From an uncultured Actinomycetes bacterium (GTDB lineage Bacteria; Actinomycetota; Actinomycetes; Actinomycetales; Bifidobacteriaceae), in NCBI GenBank assembly GCA_900314875.1, contig OMWX01000002.1:248001-312000 (forward strand): DNA of 64,000 bases. The letters run 5' to 3'. Shown one piece after another: positions 1 through 8,670 of this stretch. A program made the position numbers and the translations under genes. The notes below the pieces were generated by a model. The model searched no databases and was not told where the DNA came from. It worked only from the letters and a program-made list of their open reading frames with translations. How positions within the stretch are numbered: the first letter of the stretch is position 1; every line of letters starts with the position of its first letter.

Positions 1-533
1 CCGGCTGTAAAAATATCGACTTTCCCGTCTGTGTCTTCCCAAATCTCCGGACCTGTGGTTTCTATGTGCGCAGCCGGATTATCTCCGTTTGTGAACTGGC
101 TGGGAATAAAGCTGTTCGGGATTTCTGCGGCAAGTTTTTCAGCCTGTTCGATTGCGCCTTTCATGCCTTTTGAGCCGTCGGTGAGCACAAGTTCGGCCCC
201 GTATGCTTTAAGCAGGTTTCGCCGTTCGACACTCATTGTTTCCGGCATTGTCAGGATAATGCGGTAACCCTTTGAAGCTGCGACGGATGCCAGTCCGATT
301 CCCGTATTTCCGCTTGTCGGTTCGATTATTGTCGCGCCGGGCTTTATAACGCCTTCTTTTTCGGCATTTTCTATCATTGCCTTTGCGATTCTGTCTTTCA
401 CGCTTCCTGCGGGGTTGAAATATTCGAGCTTGGCTAAAATTGTCGCCTCGAGCGCATTTTCTTTTGCAAAATTAGTCAGTTTAAGCAGGGGAGTATGTCC
501 TGTCAGATCTGTGATTTTCTCGTAAATTCTCAT
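1..533 (-). CDS. cysK: Cysteine synthase (O-acetylserine sulfhydrylase), N-terminal part; runs off the window
   Basis: Makes L-cysteine from O-acetylserine and sulfide with PLP in the cytoplasm. About 177 residues are visible. The N-terminus reads [19 protein letters not shown], followed by the PLP-lysine motif NPAGSVKDR (Lys46) and the substrate loop PTSGNTGIG, all diagnostic of the CysK/CysM fold. The start at 533 is preceded by an AAAGAGGA ribosome-binding site; an ATG seven codons further upstream (554) is in frame but lacks one. The C-terminal half lies outside the window. A perfect palindrome sits about 40 bases upstream, a possible operator. CysK and CysM cannot be told apart firmly from this half. 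Confidence 0.9.
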   Translation of the reverse strand, partial: MRIYEKITDLTGHTPLLKLTNFAKENALEATILAKLEYFNPAGSVKDRIAKAMIENAEKEGVIKPGATIIEPTSGNTGIGLASVAASKGYRIILTMPETMSVERRNLLKAYGAELVLTDGSKGMKGAIEQAEKLAAEIPNSFIPSQFTNGDNPAAHIETTGPEIWEDTDGKVDIFTA

Positions 534-574
534 TTTTCCTCTTTTCTTCGCCATTGTTTTATAAGAAACATTCT

Positions 575-600
575 ATTGCCTATAGGCAATGTAGGCAATA
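575..600. promoter_or_regulatory. Perfect 16-bp palindrome with an overlapping half-site, probable operator upstream of cysK
   Basis: The sequence attgcctataggcaat at 575-590 is its own reverse complement, and a further taggcaata half-site follows at 592-600. It lies in the divergent region between cysK (minus) and the MBL-fold gene (plus), where a repressor of cysteine genes would be expected to bind. The symmetry is seen directly; the regulator is unknown and no such gene is in the window. Confidence 0.45.
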
Positions 601-716
601 CTGATACAGGGAACAGGTTAGCAAATCCCGCTTTTAAAGTCAAAGGTTATTGACAAGAAAAAATCGCTTAAAATCCTTGATTTGCGGCGAAACTCCTGAT
701 ATAAACGGATGTTATT

Positions 717-1307
717 ATGATTAAGCTCAAGTATGGAAATACCGATACTTTCCTTATTCGCGGAACCGGGGGCAGTCTGCTGTTCGATACAGATTACGCG
801 GGAACTTTGCCGGCTTTTTTCAAGGCGATAAAGCAAAACGGCATTAAAATGCGCGATATTGATTATGTTATGGTTTCGCATTATCATCCGGATCATATGG
901 GACTTGTAAGCGAGCTTATGCGGTTGGGAGCGAAGCTGCTTTTGACTGATTCGCAGAAGGAATTTGTTCATTTTTCGGATAAAATCTTCAAAAGAGACGG
1001 GTTTGAATATGAGCCGATTGACGAAGAATCTGCAGCTGTCGTTTCCTGCGAAAAAAGCCGGGAATTTTTGTCCGGTCTGGGTATATCCGGCGAAATTATT
1101 CGTACTTCGAGTCACAGTCCCTGCAGCGTTTCTCTTGTGCTTGACGGCGGCGAATGCTTTGTCGGAGATTTGGAGCCGTTTGAACATATAGGAGCATATG
1201 CGGAAAAAACGGCAAATGAAGCATTGTCGCGCGACTGGGAGCTGATTCGCTCGTTTAAGCCGAAAACCGTTTATTTTGCGCATCGCCCGGCTTATTCGCT
1301 GTTTTGA
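717..1307 (+). CDS. MBL-fold metallo-hydrolase
   Basis: 196-residue single-domain metallo-beta-lactamase-fold protein, probably cytoplasmic with a dinuclear metal site. The core HxHxDH signature is seen as HYHPDH (His55, His57, Asp59, His60). A later SSHSPCSVSL stretch near residue 130, a Gly-Asp near 150 and a His near 189 fit the remaining ligands. Length matches stand-alone glyoxalase-II-like or 'flavodoxin-less' MBL hydrolases. The substrate cannot be read from sequence. It diverges from cysK, with 183 bases between them, and has only a weak ribosome-binding site. Confidence 0.8.
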   Translation: MIKLKYGNTDTFLIRGTGGSLLFDTDYAGTLPAFFKAIKQNGIKMRDIDYVMVSHYHPDHMGLVSELMRLGAKLLLTDSQKEFVHFSDKIFKRDGFEYEPIDEESAAVVSCEKSREFLSGLGISGEIIRTSSHSPCSVSLVLDGGECFVGDLEPFEHIGAYAEKTANEALSRDWELIRSFKPKTVYFAHRPAYSLF

Positions 1308-1445
1308 GATAATGTCGTCTTGAGCGTATGGTAAAAATATGATTATTGCGATGATGTATTGCAATGAGAACTGCAGCGATTTTGGCGCAGTTTATTAAAA
1401 TGCTGCAAACCGCGGAACAGGTTTGCGACGATAAAAGGAGTTATA

Positions 1446-1982
1446 ATGGTTGAGTGGGGAGATTTGCCTACCGTCGATGCAAATTCTGAAAAAATTGCAG
1501 ATCTTGCGCAGCATGTTAACGCTGTCAATCCCTCAGCCGAGTCGCCGTTTTCCGCCGTGCGTGTTTCTTCTGCCGGCAGCGTTTATAATGCATCGTCTGC
1601 AAGAACTGCCGAAGCTGAAAATCTTGCGGATCCGGGAATTTTTTCGCGTCGCTCCGAACCTTCGATTGCTGCTGCGAAAACTCGTCAGCGCGCAAAATCA
1701 TTGGAAAAATATAATTTGAATGAAAAAAAGTGGGCTCAGGGAATTGCGATCGGCATTTTTAATGTGCTTCTAATTTTACTTGAACTGAATTTTTCTTACA
1801 GAATCAATATTGCGCAGTCAATTGCGCTGGTCTATGGATTTTTCGCCTCTCTTATCTATATGTTTTCTGTAAAAAAATACGGCTTTTTTAAAGGTCCTGT
1901 GCTGAATTTCTTGGGACTGCTGCTTAACAGTTATGCGAGCTATCTGTTTGTGACGGCAGTGATTTCAATTATTGTGCGGTAA
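1446..1982 (+). CDS. Small membrane protein of unknown function
   Basis: 178 residues, not recognised. The first ~90 residues are polar and rich in Ser and Ala with no clear domain. The C-terminal half carries three hydrophobic stretches: roughly residues 99-115, 121-139 and 151-176. The KKYGFFKGP link before the last one suggests a cytoplasmic turn. An AAAAGGAG ribosome-binding site lies close before the ATG. The next gene on the same strand is also a membrane protein, 150 bases downstream, but operon structure is not evident. Confidence 0.65.
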   Translation: MVEWGDLPTVDANSEKIADLAQHVNAVNPSAESPFSAVRVSSAGSVYNASSARTAEAENLADPGIFSRRSEPSIAAAKTRQRAKSLEKYNLNEKKWAQGIAIGIFNVLLILLELNFSYRINIAQSIALVYGFFASLIYMFSVKKYGFFKGPVLNFLGLLLNSYASYLFVTAVISIIVR

Positions 1983-2133
1983 AACGAGAACTTTTATTTC
2001 TGATTTTTCGGCTGCATGCCGGCTTTGTATCGTCAGCCGCTTATCGTCAGTCGCAGCAGTGAAGTTTTGCATTCTGCATAAATTGTGTCTTTTGTAAAAT
2101 CAAGTGCCGGTTTTGCGTTTTTGAAGAGGAAAA

Positions 2134-3813
2134 ATGATTATGAAAGATATATTTTTTGAGACTAATTTGGAAAGAAGCACGAAAAGATTTTGTCTGCTTT
2201 TTCTTCCCGGTCTGATTATTGCGATAGTTTTGGTAATCATGTTTCCGTCGGAAAGCTCTTCGACAAACACTGTTTCTTCGGGCAATGTTGCATCGAACAG
2301 GTCTTCTGCGGGCAGCAGCGTTTCGGGCGGCAAAATTCCGGACAGCGTCTCAGACAGCAGCGTCTCAGATAATGTTTCACGCAGCGTTTCTTCAGGCAAA
2401 AGCCCCAAGTTTGTAAGCGACGACCTGACTTTCGGTTTTAACGAGCGAGGTTTCAGGCTGTTCGGCAGCATGTATGCGGGCGAAAAAACCAAATTCGATT
2501 TGACTGTTTTGTCTGTTTTTGCGGTTCCCGCTTTATCTTTGGCGTTAAGCATTTTTCTCAGAATTAAATACGGGAAAAGCATCAGAAAACCGGACAAGAA
2601 TGAGAAAAAGCGCAACTTCAATTTTTATCCGCCCAAAGATTTGAGTGTTTTGAGCACTGCTTTCTTTTATAAAGGTTTTGTCAGATATGCAGAAACAGTT
2701 CCGCTGCTGATTGATTTGGCAAACAGAGGATATATTAAGATTGTCGAATTACCTCTGAATAAACGTCTTTCTTCAAGAAGAGAATTCAAGATTGTCACGT
2801 TGCAGAAAACTAACGGACTTACGTTTCGCGAATTTCTGTTTTTGCTCGGGCTGATTGAATGCGAATCTTCAGTGCAAGAATCGGGAGAGAAAAGTCTTAT
2901 CGATCGCGTGCGCAGTTTAAGAGAACGTCACGAAATATTTTCGTCTGACTTGGATTTTAAGTTTTATGAAACGGGCCGAAAAATCCTTTACGGCAATTTA
3001 GGAATCAATTCGGAAAAAAACGAAGAATGGATTTTCAACAAGTCGTTTGCGATAAAAAGACTGTTTATCCGCTGTCTGATTGTTGCAACATTTTTCGCTG
3101 TCACCATTCCGGCTTCTCTTGAAAATTTTTATCACGCAACTATTCTCTGTTTTGTCGGCACGGCTTTGGCCGCATACGCTTTCTGCGGTTTGCTTACGGT
3201 GCTGTTCAAAACGGATGCGACTGTTCTGCTTTTCGGAAAATACAGAAGAACGCTGTCGTCCGGAACAAAAATTCGGGCATTTTTTATGTTTTTCATTTGC
3301 TGTCTTGTAATATGGCCGTTTGTTATGTTTACTCCGCTGCTTGCGAACTATTATTATCTTGCGGCATTCTTTTTCGGAATTGCTTGCATCATCGGAATGT
3401 ATTGGTGCATGGACGGTTTCCCGAAAAGAACTTCTCAGGGATTCGAATTGCTTGATTCGATTGAAAAATTTCGGGAGTTTTTAGAAGCGCCGAAGAAGAA
3501 AGATTTGGAAAGACTGACAAGAGAAAATCCGAACTATTTCGCACAAATGCTTCCGTTTGCATATGTTTTGGGAATTAAACCCGAAAAATGGCTGAACAAG
3601 TTCAATTCCTTGCTGGTTAAAATGCCCGATTGGTATGAAAGCGCAAATATGAGTTCCGATTTTAAATCTTTCAAACGGTCTTTGCCGCAAGTAATGATGA
3701 CGGCAGCAAAATCGATGACTGCCGGCGCGAATATTTATTTAGATAACAGTATGCCTTCTGTGCGCATGTTTATCGCGAGCAGCTATTTTCCGGCAAACCG
3801 CGAAAAAATGTGA
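2134..3813 (+). CDS. DUF2207-like membrane protein with a short Ser-rich external segment
   Basis: 559 residues. There is an N-terminal transmembrane helix (about 20-40), a Ser-rich stretch (about 40-90) full of SVSSG-type repeats, a second helix near 130-150, and two to four more near 310-360 and 390-430. The region after helix 2 (FYPPKDLSVLSTAFFYKG...LLIDLANRGYIKI) and the late segment around FELLDSIEKFREFLE...ENPNYFAQMLPFAYVLGI match what I know of the C-terminal half of DUF2207 proteins. The ~200-residue external domain usual at the N-terminus of that family is missing, replaced by the Ser-rich spacer. Function of the family is unknown. Start has GAAGAGGAAAAATG context. Confidence 0.7.
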   Translation: MIMKDIFFETNLERSTKRFCLLFLPGLIIAIVLVIMFPSESSSTNTVSSGNVASNRSSAGSSVSGGKIPDSVSDSSVSDNVSRSVSSGKSPKFVSDDLTFGFNERGFRLFGSMYAGEKTKFDLTVLSVFAVPALSLALSIFLRIKYGKSIRKPDKNEKKRNFNFYPPKDLSVLSTAFFYKGFVRYAETVPLLIDLANRGYIKIVELPLNKRLSSRREFKIVTLQKTNGLTFREFLFLLGLIECESSVQESGEKSLIDRVRSLRERHEIFSSDLDFKFYETGRKILYGNLGINSEKNEEWIFNKSFAIKRLFIRCLIVATFFAVTIPASLENFYHATILCFVGTALAAYAFCGLLTVLFKTDATVLLFGKYRRTLSSGTKIRAFFMFFICCLVIWPFVMFTPLLANYYYLAAFFFGIACIIGMYWCMDGFPKRTSQGFELLDSIEKFREFLEAPKKKDLERLTRENPNYFAQMLPFAYVLGIKPEKWLNKFNSLLVKMPDWYESANMSSDFKSFKRSLPQVMMTAAKSMTAGANIYLDNSMPSVRMFIASSYFPANREKM

Positions 3814-3840
3814 AGAATCAAAAATGCGAAGTTGCGCTAT

Positions 3841-3884
3841 GTTCAAGCGTTCAAGCGTTTGAGCGTTTGAGCGTTTGAGCGTTT
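3841..3884. repeat. Five tandem 8-base units that can also fold as a hairpin
   Basis: Units read gttcaagc, gttcaagc, gtttgagc, gtttgagc, gtttgagc, then gttt. The first two units are near-complementary to the last three, so 3844-3856 can pair with 3865-3877 over 13 positions (four G-T wobbles) with an 8-base loop. It begins 28 bases after the stop of the preceding gene. No T-run follows directly, so a classical terminator is not proven. Confidence 0.6.
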
Positions 3885-3980
3885 ACAGACGGGTGCGAAA
3901 CTGCTTTATTCCGGTTTGCGTTTTTGCTTGTGCTTTTGTTGAATGAAAAGCCGTCGCGAAACAAAGCAAGAGGAGTAATT

Positions 3981-4097
3981 ATGAATAAAGAAAACAATCT
4001 GCCTGTGTTTGAAACGGGCTGTGAAAACGCTGCGAAATACGGCAAATTCTTCGGTCCTGCTGTTAATTCTGCGGCTCTTTTTGCCAACGGAATCTGA
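3981..4097 (+). pseudogene. 38-codon reading frame with strong ribosome-binding site, possible gene remnant
   Basis: The ATG at 3981 follows AAGAGGAGTAATT, a better ribosome-binding site than many real genes here have. The peptide begins MNKENNLPVFETG and ends LFANGI. The spacing of its Gly, Glu-Asn, Lys-Tyr and Phe residues is reminiscent of the first ~35 residues of small cupin proteins, so it may be the start of a decayed cupin gene. That resemblance is weak and from memory. It could equally be a real micro-protein. The poly-T tract begins 53 bases after its stop. Confidence 0.25.
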
Positions 4098-4150
4098 CTG
4101 CATATGTATGCTGTTGCGGTTTTTCCGCCTGTCTCGAAGTCTGCAAGCGA

Positions 4151-4177
4151 TTTTTTTTTTTTTTTTTTTTTTTTTTT
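4151..4177 (+). repeat. Poly-T tract, 27 bases
   Basis: Uninterrupted run of 27 T on the plus strand, 53 bases after the micro-ORF and about 160 bases before the methyltransferase start. It is the longest of three such tracts within 7 kb, all T on the plus strand. No strong hairpin precedes it, only a short gcgg/ccgc stem about 25 bases upstream. Confidence 0.9.
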
Positions 4178-4340
4178 CTCTCGAACGTTTCGAATCTGTT
4201 TCAGTAAAACTGCCGAGATTTTGACTTTTTCGCTCAAATGCTTCCGTTTTTATGCATTTCATGAATTTTCATTTTGTTCTGAATTGTGTTATCCTGACGT
4301 GTTCGTTTTAAAAAGCCGAGATGCATAAGGAGTCGCTGAT

Positions 4341-5363
4341 ATGAACGGAGAGTCTGCCGGCACGGGCAAAATGAAAGCTGCTTCTCTTTTTTGCGGCTGC
4401 GGCGGAACTGATGTCGCGATTTTGGGCGATTTTGATTTTCTGGGGAAACATTATTCTTCAAATGATGTCGAAATTGTTTATGCGAACGATATTGAGAAAA
4501 GCGCATGCGAAATATTTGAAGCGAATTTCGGCTTAAAACCTGACAATCGCGATATTCGAGAAGTTAAATCTTCCGAGCTTCCCGAGTTTGATATTTTGAC
4601 CGGCGGTTTTCCGTGTCAATCGTTTTCTATAGTCGCGCAAAATCCGAAAAGGCTGGGAATAAAAGACGATAAAGGAAAACTGTTTTTTGAAATGTGCCGT
4701 ATTCTCAGAGAGAAGCAGCCGAAATGTTTTATCGCGGAAAATGTCAAAGGGATTCTCACTGCAAACAATCGTCAGGCATTTCCGCTGATAATAAAAGAGT
4801 TTGAAGACAGCGGATACGACGTGAAATACGCAGTGCTCAACTCTGCGGATTTCGGCGTGCCGCAGAAAAGAGAACGCGTGATCATTGTCGGATTCAGAAA
4901 AGATTTGCGTGCGGATTTTCAGTTTCCTAAACCTGTTATAGAAAATGAAAAAGATTATGTCGCGCTTCGCCGATGTATTGACGATAAAGCTGCCGAAAAA
5001 TATTATTTCAGCGAAAAAGCCGTTGCCGGAATGATGAAGAAGCGCGAAACTATGAAAAAGGGACGTGCGCAGAATATTGACAAGCCCTGCAGTACGGTCG
5101 GAGCGCATTTGGCCAAGATTTCGCTTAACAGCACGGATCCCGTTCTTTTTGAGAACGGGCGGTATCGCAGGTTTACTCCGAGAGAAGTGGCCAGAATCCA
5201 GTCTTTTCCCGAAAGTTTTGCGCTGCCGGGCAGTCAGAGCGCTCAGTATCGCGCGCTGGGCAATGCGATTCCGCCGGTAATGCTGTGGCACGTGGCAAGC
5301 CGCGTGTCAAAATTGCTGAAAGAAAGCTTGAAAGGTTCGCCGAAAGAAGGGGAGAAAAAATGA
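4341..5363 (+). CDS. DNA (cytosine-5-)methyltransferase
   Basis: Transfers methyl from SAM to C5 of cytosine in a specific DNA site. All main motifs are present in order: I (SLFCGCGGTD), IV with catalytic Cys92 (GGFPCQSFS), VI (AENVKG), VIII (VPQKRERV), IX (RFTPREVARIQSF) and X (YRALGNAIPP). At 340 residues the target-recognition region between VIII and IX is short, about 90 residues. AAGGAGTCGCTGAT before the ATG sets the start. No restriction enzyme gene is adjacent, so it behaves as an orphan methyltransferase. Its stop overlaps the start of a broken dehydrogenase gene (ATGA). The target sequence is unknown. Confidence 0.93.
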   Translation: MNGESAGTGKMKAASLFCGCGGTDVAILGDFDFLGKHYSSNDVEIVYANDIEKSACEIFEANFGLKPDNRDIREVKSSELPEFDILTGGFPCQSFSIVAQNPKRLGIKDDKGKLFFEMCRILREKQPKCFIAENVKGILTANNRQAFPLIIKEFEDSGYDVKYAVLNSADFGVPQKRERVIIVGFRKDLRADFQFPKPVIENEKDYVALRRCIDDKAAEKYYFSEKAVAGMMKKRETMKKGRAQNIDKPCSTVGAHLAKISLNSTDPVLFENGRYRRFTPREVARIQSFPESFALPGSQSAQYRALGNAIPPVMLWHVASRVSKLLKESLKGSPKEGEKK

Positions 5364-5802
5364 AAAATGCTGCGCTTATTACGGGGTGAGACCGGCGGGC
5401 TCGGACTGGAGTTTGCCAGGCTTTGCGCGAATGACGGTCTATTATGCTTCGAAAGCGTTTGTGCGCAGTTTTTCTGAAGCTGTAAGCGAGAAGACAAAAG
5501 GAACCGGCGTTACCGTGACCGCAGCCTGCCCGGGTCCTGCTTTGACGGGATTTGAAAAAACCGCGTTTTCGCAGCCGGGATCGGTTATGTTCCGTCATGC
5601 TGCGCGTCATGCGAAAGCTGCTCGCGAAGCGTATCTGGCGATGATGAAAGGCAAGCCGCTGTGTTATGTCGGCGCATTCAAGAAAAACATGAGCTTCGCG
5701 TCAAGAATCGCTCCCCGCTGCATTTCGCGCAAATTTGCCCGAAAAATGAACCGCCGAAGCCGAGCCGGCTGCGCTTTGAACATCGTATCGCAAACAGAAT
5801 AA
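5360..5802 (+). pseudogene. Short-chain dehydrogenase/reductase remnant with internal deletion and frameshift
   Basis: The ATG at 5360 overlaps the methyltransferase stop. The reading starts MKNAALITG, the beginning of an SDR nucleotide-binding motif, and hits a stop at codon 10. One extra base at about 5388-5391 puts the continuation TGGLGLEFARLCAND in another frame. Around 5430 this jumps directly to YYASKAF, the catalytic YxxxK region, then to a normal SDR C-terminus ending at 5802. About 120 residues between the Rossmann motif and the active site are gone. Insertion plus large deletion makes it non-functional. The old layout suggests an operon with the methyltransferase. Confidence 0.8.
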
Positions 5803-5876
5803 AGGCTGAACATTGCAGCGTCGGCAAAAAATTGCAACATGATGTAAAATGGAAAAACGGAACAACGGAGGTTCAA

Positions 5877-6950
5877 ATGAACGCATCGCAGCAGACGCAT
5901 GAATCGCAGTCGGAATATTCGGCACAGTCATCACGGTCAGCGCAGTTGTCGCAGTCATCGGAAAAATTGCGGCTGACGCGAGAATGGGACAAGGTTTTCC
6001 CGAAAGAAGAAACAGTACATCACGAAAAAGTCACGTTTAAAAACCATTTCGGCATTGAACTTGCCGCAGACATGTTTTATCCGAAAACAGCTCTCGCCTG
6101 CGAAAACACTGATAAGAAACTTCCCGCGCTCGCAGTCTGCGGAGCATTCGGCGCAGTCAAAGAACAGCATTCGGGACTGTATGCGCAGGAAATGGCAAAA
6201 CGCGGATTTTTGACAATCGCATTCGACCCGTCATTTACCGGAGAATCGGGCGGTCAGCCGCGATACATGAACTCGCCCGACATTAACGTCGAAGATTTCC
6301 AAGCTGCGGTCGACTTCCTTTCAGTCTGCGAAAAAGCCGACGCAGAGCGAATCGGAATAATAGGAATATGCGGCTGGGGAGGCATGGCATTGCAGACCGC
6401 ATGTTTGGACACTCGCATAAAAACAACCGTCGCGGTCACAATGTACGACATGACGCGCGTGGCAGGAAACGGATATTTCGACGAAAACGACAATGAGCAG
6501 TCAAGACACGCTGCTCGCGCTGCAGTATGCGCTCAGAGAACGCAAGATTTCAAAAACGGAACATACAAGCTCGCCGGCGGCGTAATTGATCCCGATGTTG
6601 CGGACGCGCCCGATTTTGTAAAACAGTATTCGCAGTATTACAAGGTTCGCGCGTATCATCCGCGCTCGCTGAACAGCAATCGCGGATGGAATGCGACCGC
6701 AGGCACCTCGCTTATGAATACAAGGCTTCTCACATATGCCGGCGAAATTCGAAGCGCAGTGCTGCTTGTTCACGGCGAAAACGCGTACTCGCGATACATG
6801 AGCGAAGACGCGTTCAAACTGCTCAAAGGCGATAACAAAGAACTGTTCATCGTGCCGGGAGCCGTGCATTGCGACCTGTATGACGGCGGAGACAACAAGG
6901 TGATTCCGTTCGGCAAAATCGAGGAATTCATCCGCAAGAACACGGACTGA
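5877..6950 (+). CDS. Alpha/beta hydrolase, YcjY / dienelactone-hydrolase-like
   Basis: 357 residues. After a ~40-residue Gln/Ser-rich leader of low complexity comes an alpha/beta-hydrolase domain. The nucleophile elbow reads GICGWGGMAL, so the nucleophile is Cys in a DLH-like GxCxG context, followed by MYDM, as in YcjY/UilS-type proteins. An acid residue region (LLVHGENAYSRYMSEDAF) and a late His (GAVHCDLYD) complete the triad. CGGAGG before ATG 5877 fixes the start; the frame remains open upstream into the dehydrogenase remnant but has no ribosome-binding site there. Substrate unknown. A strong hairpin terminator follows at 7072. Confidence 0.82.
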   Translation: MNASQQTHESQSEYSAQSSRSAQLSQSSEKLRLTREWDKVFPKEETVHHEKVTFKNHFGIELAADMFYPKTALACENTDKKLPALAVCGAFGAVKEQHSGLYAQEMAKRGFLTIAFDPSFTGESGGQPRYMNSPDINVEDFQAAVDFLSVCEKADAERIGIIGICGWGGMALQTACLDTRIKTTVAVTMYDMTRVAGNGYFDENDNEQSRHAARAAVCAQRTQDFKNGTYKLAGGVIDPDVADAPDFVKQYSQYYKVRAYHPRSLNSNRGWNATAGTSLMNTRLLTYAGEIRSAVLLVHGENAYSRYMSEDAFKLLKGDNKELFIVPGAVHCDLYDGGDNKVIPFGKIEEFIRKNTD

Positions 6951-7060
6951 CGCAACATTCGTTTTCGTCTGCCGGCTGAAAACCCAATCGAACCCGGTCA
7001 AAAATCGGTCAGACCATTTGAAATCGGTTGAAACAGAAAGTATATCTCTGCAAATAATAA

Positions 7061-7742
<682 letters not shown>

Positions 7743-7851
7743 ATATGTCAGAAAATAAGACATCTAAGCCCAAAAAATGAAAATACGGAGAAAACGAAAT
7801 ATCAAAAGGCGTACCTTTTGACAATTGCCAACCAGGAGGCAAATAACCGGT

Positions 7852-8340
7852 ATGGAACCGATCGAATATATGACATCACTGCTGACCTTTTATCTTAAGG
7901 GAGAAATTAAAAGCGAGCAGAACTTTATTAACTTTAAAGTTCCTAATACCATTTTGGGACTTATTCCGCTCGGAGCCAGAACTTCTAAACTTCCCGTTAA
8001 TCAGATTGCATCTGTATCCACAAACAAGCAACTTAAGTTTGGAAAACTGATTGTCGGTGTTCTTGCAACTTGGGTTGGATTGGGAATGTTTGGTTCTTCT
8101 TTTATTGCGGGACTGATTTTGACATTTATCGGTGTGAATGTAGCTATCGATGCATTTGAAATCGACTTGATTGTAGCAATCAATGCGGGTCAGGAAAAAG
8201 TTATTGATTTTTATATTTTCGACAAATCAAAGGCCGAATTGGCTGTAGAACAAATCAACTCAATGATTTCTAACCGTATGGATGATACCAATACTCGTGT
8301 TCATGCGGACAGAATTGTGGACGCTATAAAAGCCAGCTGA
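7852..8340 (+). CDS. Small membrane protein of unknown function
   Basis: 162 residues from ATG 7852, chosen because GGAGG lies 9-14 bases upstream; a TTG at 7825 is in frame but would place the ribosome-binding site inside the gene. The sequence has a beta-rich start (KLPVNQIASVSTNKQLKFGKL), then a hydrophobic hairpin of two helices (about 70-105), then a polar C-terminus with an alpha-helical end. The NQIxSVxT stretch next to a membrane hairpin recalls bacterial PH-like membrane domains, but that is only a hint. It sits directly after the recombinase remnant and has its own terminator. Confidence 0.65.
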   Translation: MEPIEYMTSLLTFYLKGEIKSEQNFINFKVPNTILGLIPLGARTSKLPVNQIASVSTNKQLKFGKLIVGVLATWVGLGMFGSSFIAGLILTFIGVNVAIDAFEIDLIVAINAGQEKVIDFYIFDKSKAELAVEQINSMISNRMDDTNTRVHADRIVDAIKAS

Positions 8341-8373
8341 TTTTTGCTGCAGACTTCTTACTTCTTTAAATTT

Positions 8374-8427
8374 AAAAACCGTTTCCCCGAATCGGGTCTG
8401 TGAGAACCGAAAAGGGGAGCGGTTTTT
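8374..8427 (+). terminator. Intrinsic terminator with long stem
   Basis: The arms aaaaaccg...tcccc and gggga...cggttttt can pair around a loop of about 25 bases; the 3' arm ends in TTTTT and the 20-base poly-T begins seven bases later. It lies 34 bases after the stop of the small membrane protein gene. Confidence 0.7.
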
Positions 8428-8434
8428 CGTCTGC

Positions 8435-8470
8435 TTTTTTTTTTTTTTTTTTTTGTTGTTGTTGTTGTTT
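8435..8470 (+). repeat. Poly-T tract (20 bases) joined to a (GTT)5 microsatellite
   Basis: Twenty T at 8435-8454 are followed at once by five GTT units ending in TTTT. It is the second of three poly-T tracts in the accessory region and directly extends the U-run of the terminator before it. The trinucleotide array suggests past replication slippage. Confidence 0.9.
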
Positions 8471-8586
8471 TGCTATCTTTGAAAGCAGCCGCGAACGCGG
8501 TATGCGTTTCGGTTTGAATAATCGAGGCAACGGAATCAGCACTTCGTCCGGTTTTTCGATCGGTTCCTGCGGAGGCGGCGTAGATG

Positions 8587-8670
8587 CCTGGTAGACCTGC
8601 GCTTGATAAATCTGTGCTTGGCAAACTTGCGAGGCAAAACTGCGCGGCAAAACCTGCTTAGCGAGAAACG
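8587..8670 (+). repeat. Degenerate 13-16 base tandem repeats
   Basis: Successive pieces read cctgcgcttgataaat, ctgtgcttggcaaac, ttgcgaggcaaaa, ctgcgcggcaaaa and cctgcttagcg. They share a ctgcg-(n)-ggcaaaa core. No coding function is evident on either strand. Confidence 0.45.

Larger units (their letters stand above)
3814..4340. other. 527-base region without a convincing gene: tandem octamers, a micro-ORF and a 27-base poly-T
   Basis: Between the DUF2207-like gene and the first cytosine methyltransferase. It holds five 8-base repeats at 3841-3880, a 38-codon reading frame with a good ribosome-binding site at 3981-4097, and a run of 27 T at 4151-4177. Reading frames crossing the poly-T (poly-Lys or poly-Phe) are artefacts. 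A methyltransferase promoter probably lies in 4230-4330, but no confident -35/-10 pair was seen. Confidence 0.7.

Noticed and set aside
618..1364. A 248-codon frame opposite the MBL-fold gene
   Set aside because: It lies antisense to a gene with a clear HYHPDH motif and shows no domain of its own; shadow of the real gene.
3841..3884. CRISPR array
   Set aside because: Units are 8 bases without spacers, and no cas genes are present.
3851..4330. Overlapping frames with poly-Lys or poly-Phe runs crossing the 27-base poly-T
   Set aside because: The homopolymer removes stops in several frames at once; no domain, no ribosome-binding site, biased composition.
5360..5802. An intact small oxidoreductase starting downstream at about 5386
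   Set aside because: The open frame starts from an unrelated-frame translation and lacks the nucleotide-binding half; it is the C-terminal piece of a deleted SDR gene.
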